A stretch of 64,000 bases of DNA from Acanthococcus lagerstroemiae (GCA_031841125.1 CM063112.1:9760603-9824602), one strand, 5' to 3'; counted from the stretch's first letter, positions 1 to 11,695 are shown. Notes: generated by a model not told the origin, from the letters alone. A program made the numbers and translations.

Positions 1-102
1 GAAGCAAATGAAAAGAAATGTAAGCATGGACGTTTTTCCGGTCCATTTTTCTTTTTAGGAAAAGGGAGAAGAGTAGGCGATAATCATTTAGAACATAGGC
101 TA

Positions 103-272
103 GACCCGTACCGACCGGGGTGATCAAACCCCTCCCCAACCATTAGCCAAATTTTCTTCATTACATGTGGTCAGTTGGATAAATTTGGGGTATTTATAGC
201 CCCTTAAACCGCAAACTCTCTTACTTAAATCCTGGGTCAAACCCCCTTACTTAAATTCTGAGTACGGCCCTG
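103..272 (-). mobile_element. hAT-like element relic
   Basis: The right edge reads tacggccctg, the reverse complement of a CAGGGCCGTA end, and the left edge (about 103-120) is a mutated form of the same end. The interior shares the phrase ggataaatttggggtattt with the opposite strand of the hAT copy at 25.1-26.0 kb, so both belong to one family. I see no clear 8-bp target duplication and no coding capacity. Confidence 0.5.
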
Positions 273-599
273 ACAGTTTGCTAGAACAAATTTTTGAACG
301 ACCAGTAGTACCCTTTTGTATTAAAATTAAAAAAAATCTCTGGTTTATGGACGGATCTGAATGTGTAGCCTGATAACATAGTAACCCACCAATTTGATAA
401 TCGTATTAATAAAGTGTTTTGTGTGTAAGTTTTTCGTGAGTCACCTAAAATCTTCCCCCCCGTGTATCCGCGTCTGAAGCCCAGTCGCCCTACTACCTTC
501 CAAAATACGTGTAGTGTAACCATTTTATATGCTTACGTACCCTTATAAAACAAATTGCCATAGAAATTTCTAATAACAACACTGCTGCAGACTGTAGTC

Positions 600-1000
600 C
601 GCATAGGGCGCAGCAAAGATCAATATCAATGAGCACATGGCTGGAAGGAAAAATAATTTTCATGGACATGTCAACCACTGAACTGAATTGTCACCATGAA
701 GAGCTGAATCATACGAATTGACTTCGTGTCGGGGGGGGGCATGGAAATTTCTATCCACAAGACGGCTGGAGACTGCAGTCGGGCAGCAACAGCACGGCTG
801 CAGTGAATTCATGTCAGGGGAGCGTTACTGTTTTCGCTTAAGTATGTCCAGTGGAAAAATCATATAAAATGCTAAAATAAATTTCCATGGGGATGTCGAC
901 CACTGAATTCGTGTCGGGAGAGCGTTACGGTTTTCATTAGTTTTTCGTTACGGTTTTGCTCAAGTACGCTCAGTAGTAAAAGCATATAAAATGCGAATAT
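600..1000. repeat. Imperfect direct repeats, about 100-bp spacing
   Basis: The phrase gagcgttacNgttttc occurs near 820 and 919, and catataaaatgc occurs near 860 and 983, so a unit of roughly 100-120 bp is present about twice. A more degenerate partial copy seems to lie at 600-720. No terminal inverted repeats or coding potential are seen. Confidence 0.45.
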
Positions 1001-1004
1001 CTAG

Positions 1005-1290
1005 GCAGCCAAAGAGGCTATAGGTCTGTAATTGTTCAAATCACTTTTATCCCCTGTTTTGTATAACAAAATTATTTCTGTTTGATGACATTGTTTTGGT
1101 GTGAAGCTCGATTGAACAAGCCTTCTGAACACGTTTGCCATGAAGAGTGCAAGTGCATTCGTCATGATCCTCAATACCTCATTCTCTATTCCATCCGGCC
1201 CCGTAGCTTTGCCTTTTTAACGCGGTTTCCAAGGTATCATGAACTTCCTCCTTCATGATTAAGGGCATGCCTTCCTCCTCCCTTCCCCCC
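1005..1290 (-). pseudogene. Non-LTR retrotransposon reverse transcriptase fragment
   Basis: Read on the minus strand, two frames together give a fingers-domain pattern: an acidic helix (MKEEVHDTLETAL), a GPDGIENEVL-like segment, then ILLYKTGDKSDLNNYRPI ending near 1010. KxGD followed by NYRPI is the classic RT motif 1-2 region of LINEs. A frameshift near 1200 separates the halves and the catalytic YADD region is absent, so this is a dead 5'-part RT fragment. The clade is uncertain (RTE-X/Jockey-like). Confidence 0.7.
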
Positions 1291-1299
1291 TGTACATTC

Positions 1300-2440
1300 C
1301 ACTTCTGAGAATTCCGCTTCTTCTTTTCCTTCCTTCCCTCATTTATTTGGTGTTTCCCCCTCATCCCTCTTACTATCGATGTAGAAATCCTTGAAAAATA
1401 TTCAAAGGCGACTTCCACGCACACCCGACACTAAGTCACGTCTGTCCTCGAAGTCGACTTTCTTGGCGAAGCAGCCGTGGGCCGCGAAGTCAAATCCGCC
1501 TCCAACCACGCCGACCGACCCTTCCGCTGTTCCGCCACCATCATTCGAAGGTATATAGGCGTACGAATTCGGAGGCAACCTTTCTCAGTTCTAACTCAGA
1601 TACGTGAGATCCCCGCGACTTTCACTTATGTAACTGTCGAACGCGGCCGTGATCCGAGATGTGCGCGAGAAAAAGAAAGAAAATACGGGCACTCCGGAAC
1701 GCGGCTTCGTGCAGTCCGCATTATGCTGGCATGGCCCGGGTTTCAAGGTGATTCGCCGTCGCATCGCGTCATCCTCGCGAAAGTCGCCGTCGAGCTGCTA
1801 TGCCGTGTAGTGCACGAAATTAATGGATACGTCGGTTGCTGGTGTCGACAAAGTCGCGCTTTGCAATTTTTCGGTTGTCGAGTTAAATTTCGCGACACGA
1901 CCGCGGTGGAGCTGGGCGAAGCTCTCGAATTACGCCGCAGAGTTACCCTTTCTGGACGGCTGCCAGCGCGAGACAACTCTAGCAGCTCTGGAATAAATTG
2001 CGATACTCGCAGGAGCGAACGTAAACATATCAAAACCCGATTTAAATTACCGTCTTCGTCAATTAGAGAGTGCAAAAAAAAAAAAAACTTTATATTTTCT
2101 CGTATTCCTGTCCCCTGCTCCCACCTCCCGGCACCATTGGTTGTACAACGAAAAACCACGATGGTAGCCCGAAAACCTTTCTCGTAGGTACTGCGTTTGG
2201 CGACAGCAAAAAATTGAACGGCCGTTACATCGTTTTGTCCGGTTGGACTGATGCGTTGAAGAAGACCTGTTTGTGTACAAGGGACAGATGAACAGACAGA
2301 CGGAGGGAGGGACAGAGACAGATTGATGGGCAGAAAAACTGTGAGACAGAGACGTAATGCGTGGATAGCTGGAGAGTATACCGGATCTAGAAACTAACAA
2401 GCGAGGTCCAGAGGACCTGGCAATAGGGTGTTTGCAAATT
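1300..2440. other. CpG-dense unique sequence, no recognised gene
   Basis: From about 1440 to 2060 CpG is frequent (phrases such as cgcggcttcgtgc and cgcgacacgaccgcgg). A 236-codon frame is open at 1477-2187 on the plus strand, but a 138-codon frame is open opposite it, neither resembles a known family, and open frames are expected in sequence of this composition. It could be regulatory or untranslated host sequence. From 2290 there is a purine-rich gacaga/gggagg simple-sequence stretch. Confidence 0.4.
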
Positions 2441-2443
2441 CTT

Positions 2444-2706
2444 ATTTATTATTTGTGACGCAATGCGTGAAAAGGGCCCTTGTGGTGATCTTGAAATTTT
2501 GAGTTTGCGAGTACGGTACCACTGATTGGCAAGGTCTACAGAATTTGAGGTTACGCTTCCACATTTATCAGATCTCCGGGCTGTGTAATGCGGTATTCTT
2601 TAGTCTGTAAACCTTGGAAATCGGTGGTGCCGGACTCGCTAACTCAAAATTTTAAATCACCGCAATGGCCCTTTTCACGCAACGCGTCACATTTATTATA
2701 ATATTA
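2444..2706. mobile_element. Foldback MITE with arms of about 70 bp
   Basis: Two arms (2444-2512 and 2634-2706) are imperfect reverse complements over about 70 bp. Both contain gacgcNNtgcgtgaaaaggg and a block reading gtgat, then ttgaaattttgagttNgcga. The loop is about 120 bp. Long arms around a small non-coding loop are typical of foldback MITEs. The right arm nearly abuts the next element, which starts at 2711. Confidence 0.65.
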
Positions 2707-2710
2707 TAAA

Positions 2711-3388
2711 TAGAGAATGGATTTTTATGCATCGAAAATGGCAAAATATGCACATATTTTATGCCCCCCCCCCAATATGCATCTAATATTCATTTTTCAG
2801 CAAAATATTCAAAAAATTGCAAAATCAATATGGGTGTCAGTTTACAGGATTTTTGAAGTTCTACTCAAATAGGATCGTATTTTGTAATAGTGATACGTAT
2901 GAACGAGGTTTAAGGCTCGGTGTGCTTCGCTAGGCAGGCTAGACCACTAGAAACACAAGTGCATCAATACGCCATTTTGGTTCCAGTCATGCTCATGGAT
3001 ACCAAGTAGCGCACTGCGTAGTCAATTCGGCATTGACGGGCGCTGTTGGAATCAGAATGTTATATTGTCGCACTTGTGTTTACATTGCTTTAGGCAGGCT
3101 GTTGCGCATGCGCTAGTGCTGTACAAAAGGCAATTTTTCAACTATACTGTTGCTAACTTACAAATAATTCCGTCAAAAATGGCTAAAAAAAGAGATGAAA
3201 ATAGGTAAATAATTTGGAAAATGTGAAAATACGCACTAAAAAGGGACAATATTCATCATAATATGCATATTCAAATGGGGCTTATTTTAAAGAAAAAGTT
3301 CTGAAACGGATGATTTTTTGATCAAATTTAAGATATTTACAATCTATCTACCAATAAAATATTCACTTGCATAAAAATCCGTTCCCTA
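2711..3388. mobile_element. Non-autonomous hAT-type element with 8-bp TSD
   Basis: The 678-bp element has terminal inverted repeats of pattern TAGRGAAYGGATTTTTATGC and is flanked by a perfect 8-bp duplication attataaa (2703-2710 and 3389-3396). Eight-bp duplications and TIRs of this kind fit the hAT superfamily. There is no transposase. An internal segment at 3021-3044 (gtcaattcggcattgacggg) recurs almost unchanged at 42010-42033 inside another DNA element, so part of the interior is itself repetitive. Confidence 0.75.
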
Positions 3389-3396
3389 ATTATAAA

Positions 3397-3985
3397 TTGA
3401 AATACTACAAAGTGCGATAACACAGCAGAAACCCCAGATGCTACACGCACATTATGGAAGTTCAAAGCTTCAAACTGTGACGCTGCAGACTGGCAATCAT
3501 GCAGCAGACTTTGAACAACACAACAGAATAACTGAACATACTAGAATACATTTCCATTTTCTGTTTAATTTGTTCCAAGCGGCAAGCAGAAATCAAACAC
3601 TCTACCTTTACAAGACAAATAAATTCAAAGGACATAAATCCAAGGAATTTAAAAACTCAGGAGTTTCAATAAATATGACCTGATAACTGCTGATAACAAT
3701 TCAAAGAGGGACAGGAATTTTGTTTTGATTCAAATAAACCAGGAATTTTACTTTGATTTAAATAAAGTAGTGTTCTCAATTCAGAAAACGCACATTAATG
3801 TGTTCTCACTCCTCATTACAATGTTCATAAGACCCAAAGACATTAGCTCCACTCCTGGTCACACAACGCGTGAAATATTTGTGAATCGTTCAAATGCGAG
3901 AAAGATAATCTTTCATTTCAAAAACAAAATATATCTGCCAATTATTTATTCACGTATTTTGTTAATTCCGCTACATGATTATAAC
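3397..3985. other. AT-rich sequence, nothing recognised
   Basis: Short open frames at 3438-3683 and 3725-4009 have no recognisable motif, and the composition is low in complexity. Confidence 0.4.
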
Positions 3986-4159
3986 TGGGATGTTAACCTG
4001 AGTTTCTAGAGTTGGTATCCCTGCCAGTAATAACGAGATGATAAGGTACAAAAGGGGGGTGATTTCACAGAATCATCCCCCTTTCAATTCTTATCAGTTG
4101 TTCTCTCCATTGTCACCATACCACAATACTAGCGCTACCTAGGTGAGGTTAACATCCCA
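3986..4159. mobile_element. Small MITE (174 bp)
   Basis: The ends are 16-bp inverted repeats (tgggatgttaacctga at 3986-4001, its near-perfect reverse complement at 4144-4159). A second inverted repeat lies inside (aaggggggtgat near 4054 against atcatccccctt near 4072), so the whole could form a nested hairpin. No target duplication is evident. Confidence 0.55.
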
Positions 4160-4890
4160 ATAGAAGTTCAAATTTGTGGTTGAAGGCATGTTGACGGTTC
4201 GGGATGATTTGTTGTTCCTGATAACAAAAAGACAAAGGTAAATAGTCAAACAAGAAACAAAATATTCGTGAGAGACCTGAAACAGAATACCAAAATTACC
4301 ACTTAATACTACTAACATATTTATGAGACATAACTCACATCGCATTATTCCTCGGGAAATTTCCCGATAAGAGTACCACAGAATGTTGCATGTACTTGGT
4401 TCAATTCAAATACATTATACGCTAATTCAACTGAGCACCCATTTCATACAAATAAACAATACACTTACCTCTTCTAAATCCAATTAATGTCTTCACTTTC
4501 TTTGAGGAAATAATTCCTTTTGTAGAAAAGTACAAGTCGCACAATACTGTCATGAGTAAAATACGAAATTACAAAATAAAAGGTAAACAAGTTGCATTTG
4601 TAAATCGAAAGGGTAATGGAGAGATACATTCATAATAGTAAACCAACTTATTGATAGACGGCAGCAGTTGATGGAGAATGCAACTGAGCTAAAACTGAAC
4701 TATGAACTGTAAACAATTCAGTTGTATTGAATGAAAAAAATGAAAATTCCATTGCAATAGGGCGCTTGCAGCGCTGCGCGCGGGCAAAAACCCTAAAAAA
4801 AGGTGCAATTTGTTGGATTTTTTGGAATAGAAGATTATTTATTTATTTATTTAATTTACAGCTCTTTTGTGCTTATTAACTATTGTTTAC
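4160..4890. other. AT-rich intergenic sequence with short tandem repeat
   Basis: No gene is recognised. A short (ttta)n/(tatt)n tract lies at about 4842-4862. Confidence 0.4.
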
Positions 4891-4894
4891 TAAC

Positions 4895-5620
4895 TTGCAC
4901 CTAAAATTAAACCTGCTTCTGTCTTAATGCGCCCATAGTTGGGCGTAAGCCTCCCCACTCTTCTCCATCGACCCCTTTTCTCTTTCGTCTCTTCCCCCAT
5001 GTGATGCCTGCACGTCGCTTTAGCTCATCTTCCCATCTCAACTTTCCTTTTTTGGCCTCTTGGTACCCATTCTAAAACTTTTCTCTCCCATTCATTGTCC
5101 TCACTACTAGCGATGTGTCCAGCATACTCAAATTTCAGTTTTTTCATGACATACCTACAGTTCTCGTTTTTGCCCTTACAGCTTGTTCCTTCTTTTTACT
5201 CCGATCATAACCCTTTCCATAGCCAGTTGGGTTCTAGCAAGCTTCATATTTCGACTTTCGACTGTGGCCCATGTTTGTGAACCGTATAACAGTACCGGCA
5301 TTGTACATGCTTCCCAGATCTTTTTCTTAATTTTCAGTGGCATTTTGCTTTTGAAGATATTTCTCAGTGACCAGAAACTTTTCCAAGCTGAGTTCCTTCT
5401 TTTAGAAATTACTTTTTCTGCATCGTCTTTAAATGAAACGATTTGGCCCAAGTAAGTTGTCTTTTCTTCGATTGTAAGAAGATTATCTGGACGTTTATTT
5501 TGATCGCCCAGCGAGTAACACAAAGGAAAGTAAGACTGAGAAAAGTGGAAGACTGATGAGGGGGCTTTGCTCGTGGGCCCCTTCGCGATCCGGCCGCATT
5601 AACTCTCAACGGGTTCCTTT
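4895..5620 (-). pseudogene. RTE-like LINE, C-terminal RT remnant
   Basis: On the minus strand, 5523-5176 encodes the thumb/C-terminal region of an RTE-type RT: a YLGQIVSF motif, then AWKSFWSLRNIFKSKMPL, then a VLLYGSQTWA motif and RTQLAMERVMIGVKRRN. Further down (5176-4895, other frames) come the EDNEWERKVLEWVPR block and a Gly/Arg-rich tail matching the usual 3' part of such ORFs. Frames shift several times and everything upstream of YLGQ (EN domain, FADD box) is missing. This is a 5'-truncated, dead copy. Confidence 0.8.
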
Positions 5621-5879
5621 TCTTGGGTTATTTCAGCTATAACCTGTACCCAGAAAACTCTTACAGGAAGCTATAACCTGAAATATTGTAAGCTGAATAT
5701 GTATGCTCAAGTAGTAGCTTCGTACAGAGCCTTCTGAGTATTACAGTTAAAATTACCCCAGAAATAAACTCAGCGACTTGAGAAACCTCATATGTGGTAT
5801 CATTGATACCCATTTATACAATAGGACGAACCGAAAAGTACATGAAGTCGGGATTCGAAAACGCAGTAGGGTGGAAAAA

Positions 5880-6780
5880 ACAGGTTCATATTAAATTTTT
5901 GATCCGTTCAGTTTTTAAGCCAGTTCAAATTTCATCCATTGTAAATCTGAAATTTAGATTTTTGGCTTCAAATCTCGGAGTCAAAATAAAATGCGATACT
6001 TGAAATCAGCATCCACAAAAATTTTATTTCGATACGTTGCTCAATTTTTCAATCAAAGTCATTTTTACCATTTCAATTGGGAAATGTTAAATTTGTGATC
6101 CAAATCGAGGCTAGATTTTTAAAACTAATTCACATTTCGCCTGTTTTAGATCCGAAGTTTTGATTTCTGTACTCAAATCAGGGTAGGATCAAGAATCTCT
6201 TTTCTAATTTTACTCTCAACTCGAGCCCTGGAATCCGCCCTTTCGAGCATTATCTCAGAGACGTCGGGGAGGCATGTAGGGCTGTCTGAGCCCTCTTCTC
6301 ATTTTGCCGGAAAACCGGCCTAGGTCGAAATATAGCGAGTTGCTACGTGGGCTCGGACCCGGGACCTCCGGATTCCGAGACCAGCGCGCTATCCACTTGG
6401 CCAACCAGACCTCAGGATCAAAAATCTGTTCCATATTTCAAATTAGTGGCCTAAAAGAACAAATTCTGACGTGTTGTTCAATTTTTCAAAGTCAGTTTTC
6501 CCGGTTTGTTGGGAAAAACATAGAATTGTGGTTCAAATCGGGACCAAGTCAGAAATCTGAGCGAGGTTCGAAATCGGCGACCAAACAAATTATGCCAAGT
6601 CGAATTTGGCCCATTTTAGATCCAGTTCAGAACTAAATAAAGAATTCGATATGATATTCAAAATCAGCTACAAACGTAATTTGTTCAATTTAATTTGACC
6701 CTTTTTGGATCCTAAATTTTAATATTTGGGACCAGATTGAAGTCGGACCAAAAATCTGATGCGGTATTAAGAAATTTTGG
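5880..6780. repeat. Degenerate tandem repeat interrupted by a SINE
   Basis: The block caatttttcaa followed by aagtca and gggaaa, then gtggttcaaatcg-like text, occurs near 6040 and again near 6475. Subtracting the SINE at 6199-6413 leaves a period of roughly 210 bp. The phrases ttttagatcc and aaaatctg recur as well. Divergence is high, which suggests an old array or an old duplication. Confidence 0.4.
6199..6413 (-). mobile_element. tRNA-derived SINE, copy 1
   Basis: The minus strand opens with a tRNA-like head holding an A-box-like segment (GGATAGCGCGCTGG) and a B-box (GGTCCGAGCCC, one change from GGTTCGAGCCC). A body follows with a ccggtttt hairpin segment, and the 3' part contains taatgctcgaaaggg and cgagttgagag. 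It is flanked by a 14-bp duplication, aggatcaagaatct (6185-6198) against aggatcaaaaatct (6414-6427), with one mismatch. Copies 2 and 3 lie at 29.4 and 52.3 kb. Confidence 0.9.
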
Positions 6781-6784
6781 TATT

Positions 6785-8100
6785 TCTGGATAGTTGATGA
6801 TGTCCTTCCGTACAATTCATTCGATTGCAATATTTATGGGAACCATTTTTGTTGCCATTGCTAAGTACTACAACCTCAGGTATTATCTCTTCCCCCATAT
6901 AAGGCAGCGGAGAGGAGATTCAAGGGTTCGAAGATCCCAGACTGTGTCCATCAGAAGGAACTTAAAGATAGTTTTGAAAGTCTTTGTCCAGTGATGTCGA
7001 TAACTTTTCTCCGGATTCCTATTTTTAAGACAGATCATTAATGGCTGTATTGATGTTTGTATTCCAAAGAATGGACGGGGTTTAAAAAAAATTTAGACCC
7101 CTCCCCCCAACAAATACTTAAGCAGACTTTGCTCCCGTGGAGTATATTTCAGCTTCCAATGCTTCAAATTCAAGTGTTCCTTGTTGCTTTCCCTGCACTT
7201 ATCGTCAATTATTTTTACGGACGATGATGAGTAACATTCGCATTTACTTTTGCAGGCCCTCAGTTGGATAAAAATTCATGCAAAACGACGTCAGCGTGCT
7301 CCTGCTCACACCAGAGCTGTTTTCTCCAGCCCGGTGGTAAGTACCTTAATTCTTCACCAAAGACGTAGACTTAACGTTTACTCGAATAATAATCATAGTA
7401 CAGTTTTGTTAATACTTGAAGTCGGGTGGTATTACGTTAAATTTTCTGTACAGTTATTTCACTTTACAAGTGGGAATTTGTTGCCGATGTTATTGTGTAC
7501 CCCCCCCCCCCACCAGAAAAAACGAAAGTTGGGGTTAGAAATTTGATGGTAACGAAATATTCTCAGTTTTTGGAGAATAATCCATTTATGGGTGAACTTG
7601 TGGCGGATTTGATGCCTTAAGAAGATACCCTCCAATCACCTAATATTTGAAATAAATCTGAGGATCCGAATGCAGAAAGGTTCCACGTTGATATGCAATT
7701 CACCATCCGTCCTTGCATCATGACTGATGTCTGGCGATCCTTAATCACTAAGTGTTAACATATCCCGCCTTCGGTCTCAGTCCTCCGCGTCACGAATCGC
7801 CGTCCCCAAGGTTCGATCGAAGTACTCCAACCATCTCTTTGACGAAGGTCCGCGCATTCTCCTTCCCTTTAAGCTTTTCCAAGGACTCGCTGGGTCTTCC
7901 AGATGTCTATCGGTCCCGGAAACTCCGGAAAAGTTCTGGAGACTAAAAGTAGGTAAAAAGTCCCGGAATTCACTTAAACATTGCAAAAGGTCCCGGCATT
8001 TTTTGCAAATGTTGGACACAATTTTTCCCCCAAGGCTTGATTAATATCAGTAATTTCAGGGAAATAAATATTGGGAATTACAAAATTTCGGAATATGAAT
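6785..8100. other. No recognised gene; relic repeats
   Basis: Short open frames (6794-6994, 7250-7546, 7752-7946) carry no recognisable domain. A poly-C run at about 7500 and repeated gtcccgg phrases at 7910-8000 suggest decayed mobile sequence that I cannot classify. Confidence 0.35.
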
Positions 8101-8139
8101 ATTTAGGCCAAACCATGATAACTGAAAATTAGGAGAGCG

Positions 8140-8620
8140 AATGCATGGAAAGCTAAAAAATGTTAGGAAGTGGAGAGATTGTTCTTTTGTAGCGGAAAAC
8201 CGTATATTAAAGAAGCTAAAATAGATACTATGATGAAGTGGCAAGAGTGGTACCTTAAATCTGAAAGAGTAGAAATCACCAAAAAATTCCTCCCTAATAT
8301 TGAAAATCGGCTTAGAATGAAACATTTTTACACAAACTATGTGACTACCCAATTCCTATGTGGACACGAAAATTTTAACACCTACCTTGCAAAATTCAAA
8401 ATAATAGATAGCCTCCTCCCCCTGTGAAGAGTGTAAAATGGAAAACGAGACAGTAATGCACGTAATTCTCAAATGCCCAAAATGGAAAAAACATAGAAAC
8501 AAGTTTGGAATTAAGGAAGACCCCATTCTAAATGTAACTAATCTATCTAAAAAGGAATTTCAAAATCTAACAGACGTCTTTCACCAAATAAATGCTAGTA
8601 AGGTTAATCATAATGGATAA
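8140..8620 (+). pseudogene. LINE ORF2 C-terminal tail (gag-like zinc knuckle)
   Basis: The frame at 8170-8427 gives MMKWQEWYLKSERVE and a CGHENFNTYLAKFKI block, matching the tail of R1/Jockey-type ORF2 proteins (the family consensus is T-G-H-G-x-F-x-x-Y-L). A one-base shift near 8415 moves into CEECKMENETVMHVILKCP, a C-x2-C-x8-H-x4-C knuckle with the usual ET-x-x-H-V spacing. Nothing upstream of the tail is recognisable. This is a 5'-truncated pseudogene. Confidence 0.8.
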
Positions 8621-8896
8621 GTGGTGGTAAACTGCAGCTATTGAACACCCTTGATTATGTGATAGCACTTTAGAAATAAATTACCCGACTAGGGCTAATT
8701 TTGGTACGACAATTATAGTATTCAGATCGAGTATTTCCATCATACAAATGAAATTACTGTGAAATTCCGAGGCCAGTGCCATATCCAGGAACATGGCGAG
8801 GGAGGGTTGACCTAACATATGGGGTATTTTATACTAAATTTATTTTCTAACGTCTCTGAGTTGTCTGAGATTCGCATTTTCCTGAATTTTTAAGCG

Positions 8897-8953
8897 CACG
8901 GCCGTACCGAGGGGGCAGACCCCTTAAGCCCCCCCCTCCGTGTATACGGCCCT
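8897..8953. mobile_element. Possible internally deleted hAT-like relic
   Basis: A short segment begins ggccgtaccgaggggg and ends tacggccctg, resembling the two ends of the CAGGGCCGTACC family found at 25.1-26.0 kb, brought within 60 bp of each other. There is no target duplication. Confidence 0.35.
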
Positions 8954-9058
8954 GTCCGAGGTGGACCCCTTCTGATAACTGTGAAGGAAAAGAGAGTCCT
9001 GCCTCGTACTGTAATGTAAACATTATTCCTTAACAATAATAAACATTTAAAAAAAAAC

Positions 9059-9730
9059 TTCGAAAGCCTGACTTTGCCGTCCAGCCACCCGTGGTCACTT
9101 GAGATCACTCATATAGGTTTGTATCAAAACATCACTTGACTATCTTAAAAGGTGGACCAAACGGTTCGAGCCGAAATCCACCCTGAGGTATGCACTATCA
9201 AGTTTTTCTCTCTGACTTATGGTTCTCATGAAGTGGGGTACGAAGAATTCCAGTACTCTTTTTATAACGTCTTTTTCCACAGTTGCCAATTGCTCATTGA
9301 TTTTTTTTTTAACGTATCTGCCTTCAGCTATTTTAAATGCCCTAGCACTATTTTTGCATTTCTGGAAGTGATAAGGATGAAGATAATTCGAATTTGGTTT
9401 GCAATCGTTCGATTTTTTTGCGGATTTTGTTGGTCAAGTCCCTTGTTCGAAAGCTCGACTTCGCCACACAGTCACTCGAGATCACTCGTGTTGGTTCCTT
9501 CAAAACATCACACGGCTATCTTTTAAGGTGGACCAAACGGTCCGAGCCGAAATCTACCCGGAGGTATGCTCTATTGGGGTTTTCCTTCTGACTTATGGCT
9601 CTCATGAAGAAGTCTCTCGTTCAAAAGCTCGACTTCGTCGTTCAGCCGCCTGGTCACTCTAGATCACTAGTATAGGTTCCTTCAAAACATCACACTGCAG
9701 GTGCATGTTGCCAGCCCCCTTATTGTGGAA
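9059..9730 (+). repeat. Repeat family A, left flank of satellite
   Basis: Two to three partial copies of a unit near 200 bp lie in the same orientation. Hallmarks are ggtggaccaaacgg, cgagccgaaatc, ggaggtatgc, ctctgacttatgg, tcgttcNaaagc, then cacNcgagatcactcg and ggttcctt. The same hallmarks return at 11683-11890 on the other side of the satellite, so family A brackets it. No coding capacity is seen. Confidence 0.7.
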
Positions 9731-9889
9731 ATGGGAGAGAAAAATAATGTCAATAATTTGTTCTTCATTTGTTCTAATTGGTTCAGCCATTTTTAGAATT
9801 TGTTCTTACCCCCACCCCCCAAACATTAGCAACTCAGTTTGAGGGGCTGGCGACATGCTAGCCCCCGGAATTCGATTTCGGGGTTGTAA

Positions 9890-11310
9890 AAAGTCTCAAA
9901 CATTTGTTCTTAATTTGTTCTAATTTGTTCCGCAGTTTTCAGAATTGGTTCAGTCACTCCCCCCCTATTTACAGCCACCAAAAAGAGGGGCAGGATCAAC
10001 TAATAGCTGTAATCCCCCACAAATACTATTTGCGGCACACTAAAATTTGTTCTACACTCGTTCTAATTTGTTCTCTCATCTACACACCTGAGACCATCGC
10101 CACTATGCATTTGCCGACTATTCGAGCTCAGGGGCGGGGTCAAGTGACCCGTAACTCTTTACTTTCCAAATGAATACGATTTGCTGCACACTGAAATTTG
10201 TTCTGTATACGTTCTAGTTTGTTCTCTCAAACCCACACCTCAGACTATCAAAACCAGACATTTGTCGACTATCTGAACTAGGGAGTGGGGTAAGTGACAC
10301 TTTGTATGAATTTTCCACATAAATTATACGATTTGCTACCAACTACAATTTGTTCTCTATTCATTCTAATTTGTTCTCTCATCTACACACTAAAATTCGT
10401 CGCCAGAAAGCATTGGCCGGAAATATGAACTTATGTGGTGGGGGTAAGTGGCGCTTATGTACAAATTTTCCACATAATTGCAATTTGTCCCCCACTACAA
10501 TTTGTTCTCTATTTGTTTTAATTTGTTCTCGAATCTACACACCACAATCCATCATCAGTATGTATTTGAAGTCAATCTGAATTCAGGGGGTGGGGTTAAG
10601 TGACCCTTAAGTCCTAAGTTTCCATGTAAATGTGATTTCTTGCCAACTACAATCTGATTTCTGTTTGTTCTCTCATCTGCACACTAAAATCCGTCGCTAC
10701 AAAGCTCTGACCGACAATATGGCCCTATGTCGTGGGGATAAGTGGCCCTTATGTGCGAGTTTCCCGCATAATGGCGATTTTTCGGGCACTAAAATTTCTT
10801 CTGTATTTGTTCTAATTTGTTCTCGAATCTATACACCACAATCCATCATCAATATGTATTTGACGTCAATCTGAATTCTAGGGGTGGGGATAAGTGACCC
10901 TTAAGTCCTTAGTTTCCATGTAAATGTGATTTCTTGCCAGCTATAATTTGTTCTCTCATCTGTACACTAAAATCCGTCGCTACAAAGCATTGGCTGACAT
11001 AATGAACTTATGTGATGGGGGTATGTGGCCCTTATGTGCGAACTTCTCATACAATTGCGATTTGTCCCCCACCACAATTTGTTCTCTATTTGTTCTATTT
11101 TTTCCCTCATCTACACACTACAATCCGTCGCCAAAATGCATTAGCCAACTCTCCGAACATATCTATTGGGGGTAAGTGGCCCCTATGTGTGAATTTCCCA
11201 AATATTGTGTTTTTTTGCCGCACTATAATTCGCCCTTTTTTAAAAATTATTTTCCAGGGTACCGTAATTGTTCTCGAATCTACGCGCGACAATCCATCAA
11301 TGGAAAGGAT
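9890..11310 (+). repeat. Satellite array, about 150-bp monomer
   Basis: The landmark ggggtaagtgNccctt (and variants) falls near 10136, 10286, 10440, 10594, 10735, 10893, 11018 and 11169, about 125-158 bp apart. Other landmarks are tttgttctctatttgttctaatttg, tctacacac and atccgtcgcca. Alternate monomers are more alike than neighbours: 10594 and 10893 share ttaagtcctNagtttccatg, while 10440, 10735 and 11018 share cttatgtgc. This implies a dimeric higher-order unit of about 300 bp. Open frames of about 75 codons per unit are a by-product of periodicity. Confidence 0.85.
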
Positions 11311-11544
11311 TTTTTAGAATATACTTAGTAAGGTACATGTATAACAATGATACGGCAATTCTTTTAAAATAGAAATCAGGGGATATCAACTATGCACCTC
11401 CTTTTGGTGAGTGTGCATGCAGGATACTCGACTATTCATATACATGTCCGCGATGTACTTCGCAAGAAGAGAGCCTAATCCAAAAAGAGCAGGAATCAGA
11501 ATCGCTCCTGTGGGCAGCCTTGGCGCCGGAGATTTTAAAGTCGC

Positions 11545-11695
11545 ACATAAGGGCCCCTTCCCCCACCACATAAGATCATATTTTCGGCCAATGCTTTGTG
11601 GCGACGGATTTTAGTGTGTGGATGGGAGAACAAATCAGAACAAATAGAGAACAAATTGTAGTGGGCGACAAGTCGCAATTATCTACTCGGAGGTA
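11545..11695 (-). repeat. Inverted satellite monomer
   Basis: Read on the minus strand this is one satellite monomer: gcgacttgtcgcccactacaa, tttgttctctatttgttct, cacactaaaatccgtcgcc, aaagcattgg, cttatgtggtggggg. It lies about 230 bp beyond the main array in the opposite orientation and joins directly to repeat family A at about 11690. Confidence 0.8.

Noticed and set aside
1477..2187. 236-codon open frame on the plus strand
   Set aside because: It lies in CpG-dense DNA with a 138-codon frame open opposite, has no recognisable domain and crosses a poly-A run. It is most likely a chance frame.
9890..11310. CRISPR-like array
   Set aside because: Units are about 150 bp and diverge throughout, with no short conserved repeat alternating with unique spacers. 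The genome is eukaryotic.
9904..11317. Series of about 75-codon frames with similar proteins
   Set aside because: They are one per satellite dimer and arise from the tandem repeat; not a gene family.
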